Positions 1 to 8,151 of a DNA stretch of 64,000 bases are shown one piece after another. Position 1 is the stretch's first letter, and every line of letters starts with the position of its first letter. The translations under genes were made by a program, and so were the position numbers. The notes beneath the pieces were generated by a model. The model was given only the letters and a program-made list of their open reading frames with translations. It was not told where the DNA came from and did not search any database. The stretch comes from DZBG01 sp049241565 (GTDB lineage: Bacteria; Bdellovibrionota; Bacteriovoracia; Bacteriovoracales; Bacteriovoracaceae). The stretch covers positions 71,680 through 135,679 of the forward strand of contig JBMLQL010000009.1 of the NCBI GenBank assembly GCA_049241565.1, in the 5' to 3' direction.

Positions 1-1
1 T

Positions 2-757
2 GTGGGACATGGTCTGTTTATTCTAATTGCTCTTTTAGTTGGTAAGCTTTCATTTTCTCTTTTTGGTGGGAATGAAAAAATTGAAATTATTCGTGCCGCT
101 GTCAGAGTGGATGTGGTGGGTATGCCAAAATACACACTTCAGGAATTGAAGGAAATTCAAAAAAAGATTGCTGATGATCCTATCCAGCCAGCCGAAGCCT
201 CAAAAGGGGCCCAAGAGCCTGTGGCCAAAAAAGAAGAGCCTAAAGAAGACGTTATTAAAGAAGGTGATCTTGTTATTAAAGAGCAAGATAAAACAAAAAA
301 GAAGTCCTCGCTTGGATCACTCCTTGCTAATTACTCAGATAAAAAAGTGAAGGCGAAGGAAGTTAAGCAAGGTTCAAAAGAAGGAACGGGGAAAGATCTA
401 GACGCTCTTATTATCGAGGGGAATAGATTGAGTAAGGGATCAAGTCTAGTTGGTGACTATTCAGATACTGAAAACTCAGCTTATGTGAGTTATGTTCAGG
501 CCATCCCTGAACTTATTAAGCCTTACTGGAAACTACCTAGTTATCTCTTAGAAAAAAAATTACAGTGTCGTATTCGAGTCTATATTGGTGCCAACGGGCA
601 AATCATTAAAACAGAAGTGTATGAAACAAGTGGTCAGCCAGAGTTTGATACTCGTGCTCAAATGGCGATCAAAAGTGCTGCTCCTTTTCCAAGTCCAGCC
701 GCGGATGTTGTTTCTCCGTTGTCTAGGTCTGGTGTTATCTTAGGTTTCCCACTCTAA
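2..757 (+). CDS. TolA/TonB-like C-terminal domain protein (5' end cut by window edge)
   Basis: The frame is open to the left edge and the first residues already lie inside a hydrophobic segment (about residues 4-21), so the true start probably lies upstream. After this single membrane anchor comes a long Lys/Glu/Pro-rich periplasmic linker (about 45-155). The C-terminal domain (about 160-251) has the TonB/TolA-like pattern: Tyr-Trp-Lys-Leu-Pro, then a strand, Gly-Gln-Ile, and a Ser-Gly-Gln-Pro-Glu-Phe-Asp stretch. It ends 10 bases before tolB, so it is most likely the TolA equivalent that couples the inner-membrane motor to TolB/Pal during envelope constriction. Sequence alone cannot exclude a TonB energy transducer; the tolB neighbour favours TolA. 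Confidence 0.75.
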   Translation: MGHGLFILIALLVGKLSFSLFGGNEKIEIIRAAVRVDVVGMPKYTLQELKEIQKKIADDPIQPAEASKGAQEPVAKKEEPKEDVIKEGDLVIKEQDKTKKKSSLGSLLANYSDKKVKAKEVKQGSKEGTGKDLDALIIEGNRLSKGSSLVGDYSDTENSAYVSYVQAIPELIKPYWKLPSYLLEKKLQCRIRVYIGANGQIIKTEVYETSGQPEFDTRAQMAIKSAAPFPSPAADVVSPLSRSGVILGFPL

Positions 758-767
758 AGAGGTTGTT

Positions 768-2132
768 ATGAAAAAAATTATTCTTAGTCTCGTTATCCTG
801 ATGTTTTCTTTTAATATTTTGGCCCAAGAAGGGGCAGTCATTATTGCAGTAGGTGAAGCAGAACAAGATAAAGACAAACTTGTTGTTGATGACTCTGAGT
901 TTGGATCAATCTCTTCAGATAATAAAAAATTGGCCCTTGAATTAATTGATATTATTCGCAACGATTTTAACTTCTATAAACACAAATTTAATAATGTTGA
1001 TTATAAAGACAAAGGGAAAAACTCTTTCTCAACAGTTCTTTTTGATAAATGGACTGAAGATGGTGTGACTTATTTAGTGGCCTCAAAAGCCGAGAACAAA
1101 GGGGCAGGGATCGAGTTTAGTGTAAAAGTATATAATACTCTTACAAAAACCATCGCTCTTTCTACTTCGGCCAGCCTGACTAAATCTCAGCTTCGTGAAG
1201 TGGGCCATCGTTTGAGCGATGCTATTTACCGCTCGATTACTGGTAAGCCTTCAGTCTTTCTCTCAAAGATCGTTTTTATCTCAGATCGTAGCTCAGTAGG
1301 AAAAGATAAAAGAAAAGAACTCTATCTAATGGACTTCGATGGGAATCGTGTGGAGCGCCTGACAAGCTTTAACTCCATGGTTCTCTCTCCCTCTGTAAGT
1401 CCTGACAATACAAGAATCATGTTCTCTCTTATTGCCAGTCATAAAGAAACATCTCAGAAAAAAGTCAGAACGATTAAAAATATCGATTTAATGATGCTTG
1501 ATTTGAGAACAAAAAAAGTTTCAACCCTTTCAGCTCGTCCAGGTATTAACTCTGGCGCCATTTTTACCGCTGATGGTGAGAGAATGTATGTGACTCTCTC
1601 TTATGGTGGAAACGCAGATATTTATGAGATGGGACTCACTGGTGAGAAAATGAGAAAGGTGACTTCTCATTATGCTGACGATGTGGATCCTTCGGTGACA
1701 GCTGACGGCGCACTCATGACATTTCTTTCAAGCAGATCAGGTCGCGCCCATATCTATACAACAGACCCTCGCGAAACTGAGAAGAATATGAAACGTATCT
1801 CATTTGTAGGTCAGTTCAATGCAACTCCACGTCTCTCACCCGATGGAAAAGAAATCGTCTTTGCCTCTTGGGTAGATGGACTCTTCGATCTTTACCGTAT
1901 CGACGCTCAAGGAAATAACCTCTTCAGATTAACTAAAGACTTTGGTTCTAATGAGGAGCCTGTTTATTCTCCAGATGGTGAATTTGTCGTTTTCACCTCA
2001 CGTCGAGTGATCAATAGCCGTAAGGCCGTCCAAGATATCTGGATCATGAACCGTGAAGGGGAGATTCTAGGCCAATTAACCCAAGATTTTGGGGAGTGCT
2101 TTTCGCCACAATGGACTAACTTATCGAAATAA
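768..2132 (+). CDS. tolB: Tol-Pal system protein TolB
   Basis: This 454-residue protein has a Sec signal peptide (1-19, ending Leu-Ala-Gln), an N-terminal alpha/beta domain to about residue 160, and a C-terminal propeller. The propeller shows at least five repeats of the S-P-D-G type, near residues 207, 265, 310, 355 and 400 (for example SPDGKEIVFAS and SPDGEFVVFTSRR). TolB is periplasmic and links Pal to TolA. The ribosome binding site AGAGG lies about 7 bases before the ATG. It follows the TolA-like gene by 10 bases, presumably as one transcript. No pal gene follows here; the next gene is a regulator with its own promoter. Length is close to the family norm of about 430. Confidence 0.9.
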   Translation: MKKIILSLVILMFSFNILAQEGAVIIAVGEAEQDKDKLVVDDSEFGSISSDNKKLALELIDIIRNDFNFYKHKFNNVDYKDKGKNSFSTVLFDKWTEDGVTYLVASKAENKGAGIEFSVKVYNTLTKTIALSTSASLTKSQLREVGHRLSDAIYRSITGKPSVFLSKIVFISDRSSVGKDKRKELYLMDFDGNRVERLTSFNSMVLSPSVSPDNTRIMFSLIASHKETSQKKVRTIKNIDLMMLDLRTKKVSTLSARPGINSGAIFTADGERMYVTLSYGGNADIYEMGLTGEKMRKVTSHYADDVDPSVTADGALMTFLSSRSGRAHIYTTDPRETEKNMKRISFVGQFNATPRLSPDGKEIVFASWVDGLFDLYRIDAQGNNLFRLTKDFGSNEEPVYSPDGEFVVFTSRRVINSRKAVQDIWIMNREGEILGQLTQDFGECFSPQWTNLSK

Positions 2133-2175
2133 CTAAAAAAATTGAAAAATCTTTAAACAGTTGAGAGAAATAGTC

Positions 2176-2204
2176 TTGTAAAAAATTCATGCAGCGTGTA
2201 ATAT
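2176..2204 (+). promoter_or_regulatory. Putative sigma-70-type promoter for the GAF-AAA-Fis regulator
   Basis: A -35-like TTGTAA (2176-2181) and a -10-like TAATAT (2199-2204) are separated by exactly 17 bases. Transcription would start near 2211 and give a leader of about 57 bases. The same -10 hexamer occurs in the tRNA-Val promoter of this window. Prediction from hexamers only. Confidence 0.45.
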
Positions 2205-2267
2205 CTTCTTAATAACGCAATGTGTAAAAAATAAACACTTTTGTACTTAACCTGTTAAGGAGATTCC

Positions 2268-3761
2268 ATGAAAGCAGCTCAACTAAGCAACGAACTATCT
2301 ACTCTTTGTACAGTTCTTCTTTCAAACCTCAATGAAGTTGTATTCTTTTCAAAGATCACTGGCCAAATTCATGACATGACTGGCGAATATAAGGTTCAAG
2401 GTTTTGTGGCCCTTAATGATGGTTCAACAAGACTTATCGCTGAAAATGGTCACTCAGTAAATGAAGTGATCCTTGCTAAAGGTCAGGGTCTTTCAGGTTA
2501 CTCTTCACGTATTAAAAGAGCTTATTATTCAAATTCAGTTAAAAGAGATCCTATTGCTTCAACTTCTAAAAGAGAAGACTGTGTAGAAGCTGAACTTTGT
2601 GTACCGATGATGGTAGATGGATCAGTTATTGGAACAATCAATATCCAATCAATTAATAAAGACCGTCAGTTTAATGAGTCTGATATCGCGATGATCAATG
2701 ATGTTTTAAATGCCATCAATGCTCCACTTCGCAATATGCATATGTTCCTTGTTGCTCAAAATCTTAACAAAGAACTTATGGCCAAGATTGAGTCAAAAGA
2801 AAAAGAACTTTCAAGCAGAATTGAAGTTCGCTCACATATCCAAGAAGGTGAGTGTCAACTTATCGGTCACTCTAAGAAATTCCTAGATGTTGTGGCCCTT
2901 GCCCGCAAGGTTGCTCCTCAGGATTTTCCTGTTCTTCTAGAAGGAAATCACGGTGTAGGAAAGAAGCAACTTGCTCGTAAAATTCACCAGTGGTCAGCTC
3001 GTAAAGGTGCTTGTGTCCTTGCTAACTGTTCAGCTTTCACAGAAGCGCAAATGGACAGAGAGCTTTTTGGTAAGAATGGTCTTTTCGTTCAAGCTAATGG
3101 TGGAACACTTATTATTGATGAAATTGGATCACTTACTCTTAATATTCAGTCAAAAATCCTTCGCACACTTGTTGCGGGAGAAATGATGACTGTTGATTCT
3201 GATGAGCGCGTTCTTCTTAACGTACGCCTTGTCGTAACAAGCAAAATTCTTCTTAAATCACTAGTTGATGCTGGAACATTTAAAGAAGATCTTTACTACA
3301 GACTTAATACCGTTCACGCGATGATTCCTTCACTTCGTGACCGTCAAGAAGATATCAAGCACCTTGCTGAGCACTTCCTTAATGGAAAACGTGGTAACGG
3401 AGAGGCTAAAATCCTTACTTCAGCTGCTCTTGAGAAACTTTGTGGATACTTTTGGCCAGGAAACGCTCACGAACTTAAAAATGTAATGGAAAGAACATAT
3501 ATCCTTTCTGAAGGTCAATATATTGAAGCTGACCACCTTCCTGAATTTGCTAAAGAAGAAGTTCAAGAAGTTGTAGAAGAAGTAGTGATCAAGTTTTCTG
3601 AAATGACGCTTTTTGACCTTGAGAAAAAGCATATTATTGATACTTTAGATCACCTTAACGGGAATAAGACACGTGCCGCAAAAGCTCTTGGGATTACAGT
3701 TAAGACGCTATACAACAAGCTTCATAGCTATGGTCTTATCGAAGCTCGTGAACTTCAATAA
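2268..3761 (+). CDS. GAF - AAA+ - Fis-type transcriptional regulator lacking the GAFTGA loop
   Basis: This 497-residue protein has the architecture of a sigma-54 enhancer-binding protein: a GAF sensor (about 20-165), a short coil, an AAA+ domain (about 197-420) and a Fis-type helix-turn-helix at the C-terminus (GNKTRAAKALGITVKTLYNK). Walker A (GNHGVGKK, about 226) and a Walker B region (GGTLIIDEIGSL) are present. In ordinary family members ELFG is followed by HEKGAFTGA and a further stretch before the GGTL strand; here the sequence runs ELFGKNGLFVQANGG, so the sigma-54 contact loop is deleted. The arginine-finger region reads FKEDLYYRL rather than FREDLYYRL. Known family logic predicts that it cannot remodel sigma-54 holoenzyme and acts through DNA binding alone. 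Ribosome binding site AAGGAG precedes the ATG. Confidence 0.85.
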   Translation: MKAAQLSNELSTLCTVLLSNLNEVVFFSKITGQIHDMTGEYKVQGFVALNDGSTRLIAENGHSVNEVILAKGQGLSGYSSRIKRAYYSNSVKRDPIASTSKREDCVEAELCVPMMVDGSVIGTINIQSINKDRQFNESDIAMINDVLNAINAPLRNMHMFLVAQNLNKELMAKIESKEKELSSRIEVRSHIQEGECQLIGHSKKFLDVVALARKVAPQDFPVLLEGNHGVGKKQLARKIHQWSARKGACVLANCSAFTEAQMDRELFGKNGLFVQANGGTLIIDEIGSLTLNIQSKILRTLVAGEMMTVDSDERVLLNVRLVVTSKILLKSLVDAGTFKEDLYYRLNTVHAMIPSLRDRQEDIKHLAEHFLNGKRGNGEAKILTSAALEKLCGYFWPGNAHELKNVMERTYILSEGQYIEADHLPEFAKEEVQEVVEEVVIKFSEMTLFDLEKKHIIDTLDHLNGNKTRAAKALGITVKTLYNKLHSYGLIEARELQ

Positions 3762-3816
3762 GCTTTGGTTGAAGAGTTAGAGTAAAAACAGTAAAATAGC
3801 TAGATAGGAGACTTAT

Positions 3817-4020
3817 ATGTCAAAAGTAGAAACACCAGTAGTAGACGGAAAACCAGTGGAAATTACGATTAAGAATTTTCGCTCGAACGCAGATATTGAA
3901 AACTTTTATCGATACATCCATGACAATGGACTACGTCGCGAAGCTTTTATGATGATGGAATATGCCATCAGCAAAATCACAAAAGCGAAAAAAGGTAAAA
4001 AATCTAAAACGCTTCAATAA
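3817..4020 (+). CDS. Small conserved-looking basic protein, function unknown
   Basis: This is a 67-residue protein with no recognised family. The ribosome binding site TAGGAG is well placed 7 bases before the ATG, and a strong terminator follows 13 bases after the stop, so it looks like a real gene. The middle (residues 20-55) is predicted helical with an Arg-Arg-Glu and Met-rich stretch; the C-terminus is Lys-rich (KKGKKSKTLQ), which may favour nucleic acid or phosphate binding, but that is a guess. It follows the GAF-AAA-Fis regulator by 55 bases and may share its transcript. Confidence 0.6.
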   Translation: MSKVETPVVDGKPVEITIKNFRSNADIENFYRYIHDNGLRREAFMMMEYAISKITKAKKGKKSKTLQ

Positions 4021-4033
4021 TAGTTTTATTTAT

Positions 4034-4070
4034 AAAGGGCCTCTCATGCTGAGAGGCCCTTTCTTTTTTT
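4034..4070 (+). terminator. Rho-independent terminator
   Basis: A perfect 13-bp stem (4034-4046 with 4050-4062; core GGGCCTCTCA / TGAGAGGCCC) with a TGC loop is followed by a T-rich run to 4070. It ends the transcript of the 67-residue protein and lies just 13 bases before the next start codon. Confidence 0.92.
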
Positions 4071-4082
4071 CTACGGATTTAC

Positions 4083-5510
4083 ATGGAAGTTTATAGCAAA
4101 AACAAAATCATCTACGATCCTCTTTATGGATTTGTGAATCTCACAAACCTTGAATGGGAAATCATCCATACTCCATTTTATCAGCGCCTTCGTTGGATTA
4201 AACAATTAGGTTTTACCTGTTATACATTTCCAGGAGCCGAGCATTCGCGTTTTGGACATTCAATTGGTGTGATGTTTAATGCTCATAAAATTTTACAACG
4301 TCTCGGCAAGGCCGTGACAGATAGTGATCTTTTTGATGATAAGGTCCAGTCTCCCGAAAAAGCTTTTCATCAATCTCTTCGTCTGGCGGCTCTTCTGCAT
4401 GATCTGGGAACATTCATGTTCTCTCATACTACAGAGATGGCCTATATCCGTTATGGAGAAACCACAAACGATAAAAATGGAAAGGGACATCCAGATGATC
4501 ATGAGCATTTAGGTTCATATATTATCAAGAACACTGATTATGAAGGTGGGATCACTTATATTCTGAAGCAGTATCGTCTTGATCCTCAGAAAATTTCAAA
4601 TCTCGTCAAAGGGATTGATCCGAACATGCTGGCCAATCAAGTTCTTCATTCAGAGATTGATTGTGATCGTATGGATTATCTTCTTCGTGATGCTCACTAT
4701 ACTGGGATTAAGTACGGAACTTATGACCGTGATTATCTTTTGCATCATTTTAAATGTGTAAATATTAATGGCCAGGATATCGTTGCCATTAATCATAATG
4801 CTCTTCATGCTGTGGAAGATTTTTTAATGGCCCGGTTTGCGTGGTATTCTCAAGTGATTCGTTCTGCTCGAGGCGCGCGTTTTGACGCTATTGCTGAGGA
4901 GATTACGTTCTATCTTCTTGAGAAAAACAAAATCTATAGTTACTCACAATTGATGGATATGATTGCCCATGATCCTCATAAGTTTTATGGGTTTAATGAT
5001 CAGTATTTTATGAGCCAAGTTCATCAATATTATATGGCCGGAGACTTTGATAAAAATCCTCGTATCAAAGACATGGCCTATAGATTACTTTTCTCTATTC
5101 CACCAAGAACAGTAAAGTGTGATGAGTTCAAGCAAAGAATGCTGAATCAAGATGAAGACCAGGTTTATGAAAAGATTCTTAAGAAGGCCTATGATAAGGT
5201 GAAAGAGATTCAGGACCTTCTTAAAAAGAAAGGAACAGAGAAAGACTGGATTCTGGTTGATATTCCGAAAAAGAATATTATTTTTGTTAAAAGCCGTAAA
5301 AAAATCGTGAAATCTAAAACTCAAGATAATCTTCTTCTTGAACGTGATCCGGCCAAAATCCTTATGGATAATGGAGACGTCTACCTTTTAGGGGATGTGG
5401 AAAACTCTGTGATCGCTGAGCTTCAGAATAAATTTAATTTTGTTCCTAATGTTTATTGCTCTGATTCGGCCTACGAGTTGCTGAAAGCAGAGGGCATTAT
5501 AACCCATTGA
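4083..5510 (+). CDS. HD-domain phosphohydrolase (dNTPase-like family)
   Basis: This 475-residue protein has the signature of HD-superfamily phosphohydrolases related to dNTP triphosphohydrolases. It shows an early Arg-rich LRWIKQLG segment, GAEHSRFGHSIGV (first His), AALLHDLGTFMFSHTTE (the HD pair), an EHLGSYII helix and HSEIDCDRMDYLLRDA, which carries the last metal-binding Asp. All metal ligands appear intact, so an active metal-dependent phosphohydrolase is likely; the substrate is not readable from sequence. The C-terminal third (about 330-475) is less conserved. There is no clear ribosome binding site, and the ATG is only 13 bases after a terminator, so the promoter may overlap the terminator or transcription may read through. 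Confidence 0.85.
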   Translation: MEVYSKNKIIYDPLYGFVNLTNLEWEIIHTPFYQRLRWIKQLGFTCYTFPGAEHSRFGHSIGVMFNAHKILQRLGKAVTDSDLFDDKVQSPEKAFHQSLRLAALLHDLGTFMFSHTTEMAYIRYGETTNDKNGKGHPDDHEHLGSYIIKNTDYEGGITYILKQYRLDPQKISNLVKGIDPNMLANQVLHSEIDCDRMDYLLRDAHYTGIKYGTYDRDYLLHHFKCVNINGQDIVAINHNALHAVEDFLMARFAWYSQVIRSARGARFDAIAEEITFYLLEKNKIYSYSQLMDMIAHDPHKFYGFNDQYFMSQVHQYYMAGDFDKNPRIKDMAYRLLFSIPPRTVKCDEFKQRMLNQDEDQVYEKILKKAYDKVKEIQDLLKKKGTEKDWILVDIPKKNIIFVKSRKKIVKSKTQDNLLLERDPAKILMDNGDVYLLGDVENSVIAELQNKFNFVPNVYCSDSAYELLKAEGIITH

Positions 5511-5572
5511 TTTAGTCTGTTATTGTGAGCTTTACGATCCCTTTTAAGACTCGGTACAATAATTGCAGATTA

Positions 5573-5578
5573 TATAAT
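5573..5578 (+). promoter_or_regulatory. Putative -10 element for the ftsEX cluster
   Basis: A perfect TATAAT lies 26 bases before the GTG start of ftsE, in the only non-coding gap upstream of the cluster. I see no good -35 hexamer at 16-18 bases, so this is a weak prediction. Confidence 0.35.
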
Positions 5579-5604
5579 CACGAAGCTCTCAAGATGAGGG
5601 CAAG

Positions 5605-6318
5605 GTGGGTTCAAGGATGATAACTGGTCGAGCACTTTCTCAAAATTCTGCGCCTTTACGGCAATCTTACCTCTTTCACTTAGATAACTTGAGTGTAGAG
5701 TTCGGTGCCACTGCGGCCCTGCGCTCAGTTCAATTAACTATTTATCCTGGTGAAGTTTTGTTCGTGACTGGGCCTTCTGGTGCCGGAAAGACCACACTTC
5801 TTAGTGTGCTTGCTGGACATATAGAAGGAACTTCAGGGAAGGCGATTCTTCCATTCATGAAATCAGAGAAGCATTTTGTCTCAACGGTCTTTCAGGACCT
5901 TCGTCTTCTTAATCGCAAGTCATGTGAAGACAATCTTTGGCTGGCCTATGATGCTGGTGTCTACGCTTCTAAAACAGATTTCTATCAAGAGATGGAAACC
6001 TTGACTCGCCATCTTGGTATTCATGCTCAGCTAGGAAAGAAGATGGAAGATTGCAACGGTGGACTCAAACAAAAGATGGCCATGGTTCGAGCACTTCTGT
6101 GTAAACCGACGGCTCTTCTTGCCGATGAGCCTACAAGTTCTTTGGATAAAGATAATAGCTATAAGCTTTTTGAACTTCTCAATCACTACAATCATAAAAA
6201 AGGCCTTACAGTTGTGTGGGCCACTCATAATAAAGAGTTAATCAAACAATTTCCGGGCAAGATCGCGCATCTTGATCAGGGACGTTTAGTTTATTCGGGG
6301 CATGCATGTTTTATTTAA
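5605..6318 (+). CDS. ftsE: Cell division ABC transporter ATP-binding protein FtsE-like
   Basis: This 237-residue ABC ATPase has Walker A GPSGAGKTT, Q-loop VFQDLRLL, Walker B ALLADEPTSSLD and H-loop VWATHN. The ABC signature is unusual: NGGLKQKMAMVRALL where LSGGQQQR is normal, so Ser is replaced by Asn. It is called FtsE because it overlaps an FtsX-like permease gene by 13 bases, which is followed by an EnvC-like activator. FtsEX in the inner membrane transmits ATP hydrolysis to periplasmic murein hydrolase activators at the septum. The start could be the GTG at 5605 (GAGGG upstream) or the ATG at 5617; the extra N-terminal residues before the nucleotide-binding domain are unremarkable. Confidence 0.82.
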   Translation: MGSRMITGRALSQNSAPLRQSYLFHLDNLSVEFGATAALRSVQLTIYPGEVLFVTGPSGAGKTTLLSVLAGHIEGTSGKAILPFMKSEKHFVSTVFQDLRLLNRKSCEDNLWLAYDAGVYASKTDFYQEMETLTRHLGIHAQLGKKMEDCNGGLKQKMAMVRALLCKPTALLADEPTSSLDKDNSYKLFELLNHYNHKKGLTVVWATHNKELIKQFPGKIAHLDQGRLVYSGHACFI

Positions 6319-7103
6319 AAGAATTTTTTAAAAGTATCGGTGATTCAGTTTTCCGTGGTTTTAGCTTTTTCTTCTTTAGCTGTTTACTTGCTTTTGCTCT
6401 CACTCATCGTCCATGGGTTCAAAATATTGTAGAGCAAGTGACTCCTGAAAAAATGGTGAGTCCTTATTTCAGTGTAGTGATTGACCAAAGTGTGGATAAG
6501 GATGCCTTTTTAGCAAAGGTTAAAAGACTTCCTGGTGTACAACTGGTTGATGATCGTGTGAATGAAGCCGCTCAAGAAAAACTTAATAAATTAGTCGCAG
6601 AATTGGGTGCAGATTATCAGATGAGTGCACCAACAGAAATGATGACGGCCTTAAAAATCGTCATGACTGGCTCCATTTCTATGGAGAGTATGCAATTTAT
6701 CAAAGCCCAGGTTGAAAGATCGGTTGGCAAGGAGCATTTAACTTCGGGAGAAATTAAATTTCCTGAAATTACAAAATCGATGAGCGGGCACCCCGTTTAT
6801 TCTTTTCTTAAAAGCTCAGGGGCTTGGGGTGTGATTGGTCTTCTGACTCTTGGTTGGATTATTAGTTTTTGGCTTTGCTACGATACTTTCAGAACAAGAA
6901 GCTACTTAATTGAGCGCTATCAGCGTAAAAAATTCGTAGCCGCTAAGTCTATTGCCTCAGGACTTGGTGTTGTACTTCTTGGATTTATGGGCCTTGGCAT
7001 TCTTAATGGAACTCTTAAAGTTTTTGATATTATCATCCTTCTTATGGTGTTTTCTGTTTTTTGGACTTTTTCAATGCAAGATTGGAAATGGAGAAATAAT
7101 TAG
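6306..7103 (+). CDS. ftsX: FtsX-like permease subunit
   Basis: This 265-residue membrane protein has one N-terminal transmembrane segment (about 18-35), a periplasmic domain (about 40-165) and three closely spaced C-terminal segments (about 171-254). This is the four-segment FtsX topology. It starts inside the end of ftsE (13-base overlap) and is followed after 4 bases by the EnvC-like gene, as expected for an FtsEX-activator unit. It is short compared with the usual 290-350 residues, mainly because the N-terminal cytoplasmic tail is minimal. Primary sequence conservation in this family is low, so the call rests on topology and context. Confidence 0.8.
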   Translation: MFYLKEFFKSIGDSVFRGFSFFFFSCLLAFALTHRPWVQNIVEQVTPEKMVSPYFSVVIDQSVDKDAFLAKVKRLPGVQLVDDRVNEAAQEKLNKLVAELGADYQMSAPTEMMTALKIVMTGSISMESMQFIKAQVERSVGKEHLTSGEIKFPEITKSMSGHPVYSFLKSSGAWGVIGLLTLGWIISFWLCYDTFRTRSYLIERYQRKKFVAAKSIASGLGVVLLGFMGLGILNGTLKVFDIIILLMVFSVFWTFSMQDWKWRNN

Positions 7104-7107
7104 TCTC

Positions 7108-8121
7108 ATGAAAAAAGTATCAACTGCTTTATTCATTGCTCTTTTTTCAGCACAGGCCATCAGTGCCGTTCCTAGTTTGCCTCGTGATCTGACAAAATAC
7201 CGCCAAGATGTTCTTCATTTGGGAGCAAAGCTCAATACAATTGAAAAAGAAATTGGTTCAAAAAATGATCTCTATCTCTCATCTATTGAGGCCATTAAGC
7301 AGTTTGAAAATGATCTTAAAATGTATCAAGACAGACTTGATAAGCTTAAAGATGAACAGCACCGTGCTGAAATCGAAAATCAAAAAATTCTCATGAACTA
7401 TATCGCCCAAGAAGGGGATGATACTGTTGAAGACTGGCAGAAAAAAGCGCATCTTCAGCTACTTCAGACTTCGCAAAATAAGTGGAAACAAAAAGGTGAG
7501 GAAATCATTTCTTTCCAAGCTAAAATTGATGAGTTTTCACTTAAGCTTGAAGAGCTCAAGAAAAATGAATTAGAGCTTCAAGTTGTTATTAAAGAACTAG
7601 AAACTCGCAAAAAAACGGCGATGGAAACTTATTTAAGTAAGGTCGAAAAGAAAAACGAGCTTGAAGAAAAATATCAACAACGCAAACTTCAAACAAAGAT
7701 CGTAGCTGTTAAAAAGAAATTCTCTTCGGCCCCTGAAGTGACCATGAAGGCAGAAAGAATTTTTGCAAAACCCCTGGAAGATTTCTTGAGCTATCAATCA
7801 AGTCCAAAGGGAGTGACTTTTAAGTATAAAGCCGTTCAACCGGTGAAGGCCGTGGGCCCAGGTAAAATCGTTTTCTCAGGCGATCTGGCCAGTTATGGGC
7901 AGGTTGTCATGATTGATCATGGTAATGATTTACGCTCTGTGATCCTTGGAAAAATGTCAATTAGAGTAAAGAAAAATGATCAGGTCAAGGATGGTGACGT
8001 TCTTGGTTATACCCAAGGATTAGGCTCAGAAGCTGATCATTTATACTTTGAAATCCGCAAGAAAAACACCGCACAAAATACTATTTTGTGGTTAGATCTC
8101 AATCAAGTCAGTAAAATCTAA
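7108..8121 (+). CDS. envC: EnvC-like murein hydrolase activator (degenerate LytM domain)
   Basis: The true start is the ATG at 7108, giving MKKVSTALFIALFSAQAISA, a clear signal peptide; the frame is open further upstream only because it runs through ftsX. The mature protein has a long coiled coil (about 25-240) and a C-terminal LytM/M23 fold (about 245-337). The metallopeptidase residues are missing: the usual HLHFE motif reads DHLYFE and the Tyr-Gly-His-Leu strand reads SVILGKMSIR. This is the EnvC pattern, in which a catalytically dead LytM domain activates amidases under FtsEX control. The gene is 4 bases after ftsX. Length is 337 residues against about 400 for enteric EnvC. Confidence 0.85.
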   Translation: MKKVSTALFIALFSAQAISAVPSLPRDLTKYRQDVLHLGAKLNTIEKEIGSKNDLYLSSIEAIKQFENDLKMYQDRLDKLKDEQHRAEIENQKILMNYIAQEGDDTVEDWQKKAHLQLLQTSQNKWKQKGEEIISFQAKIDEFSLKLEELKKNELELQVVIKELETRKKTAMETYLSKVEKKNELEEKYQQRKLQTKIVAVKKKFSSAPEVTMKAERIFAKPLEDFLSYQSSPKGVTFKYKAVQPVKAVGPGKIVFSGDLASYGQVVMIDHGNDLRSVILGKMSIRVKKNDQVKDGDVLGYTQGLGSEADHLYFEIRKKNTAQNTILWLDLNQVSKI

Positions 8122-8151
8122 AGCAGTATAAACGCCTCGATTGGAGTCTCC

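Noticed and set aside
6952..7107. Upstream extension of the EnvC-like gene
   Set aside because: This part reads through ftsX in another frame; a signal peptide begins at 7108, so the extension is not real.
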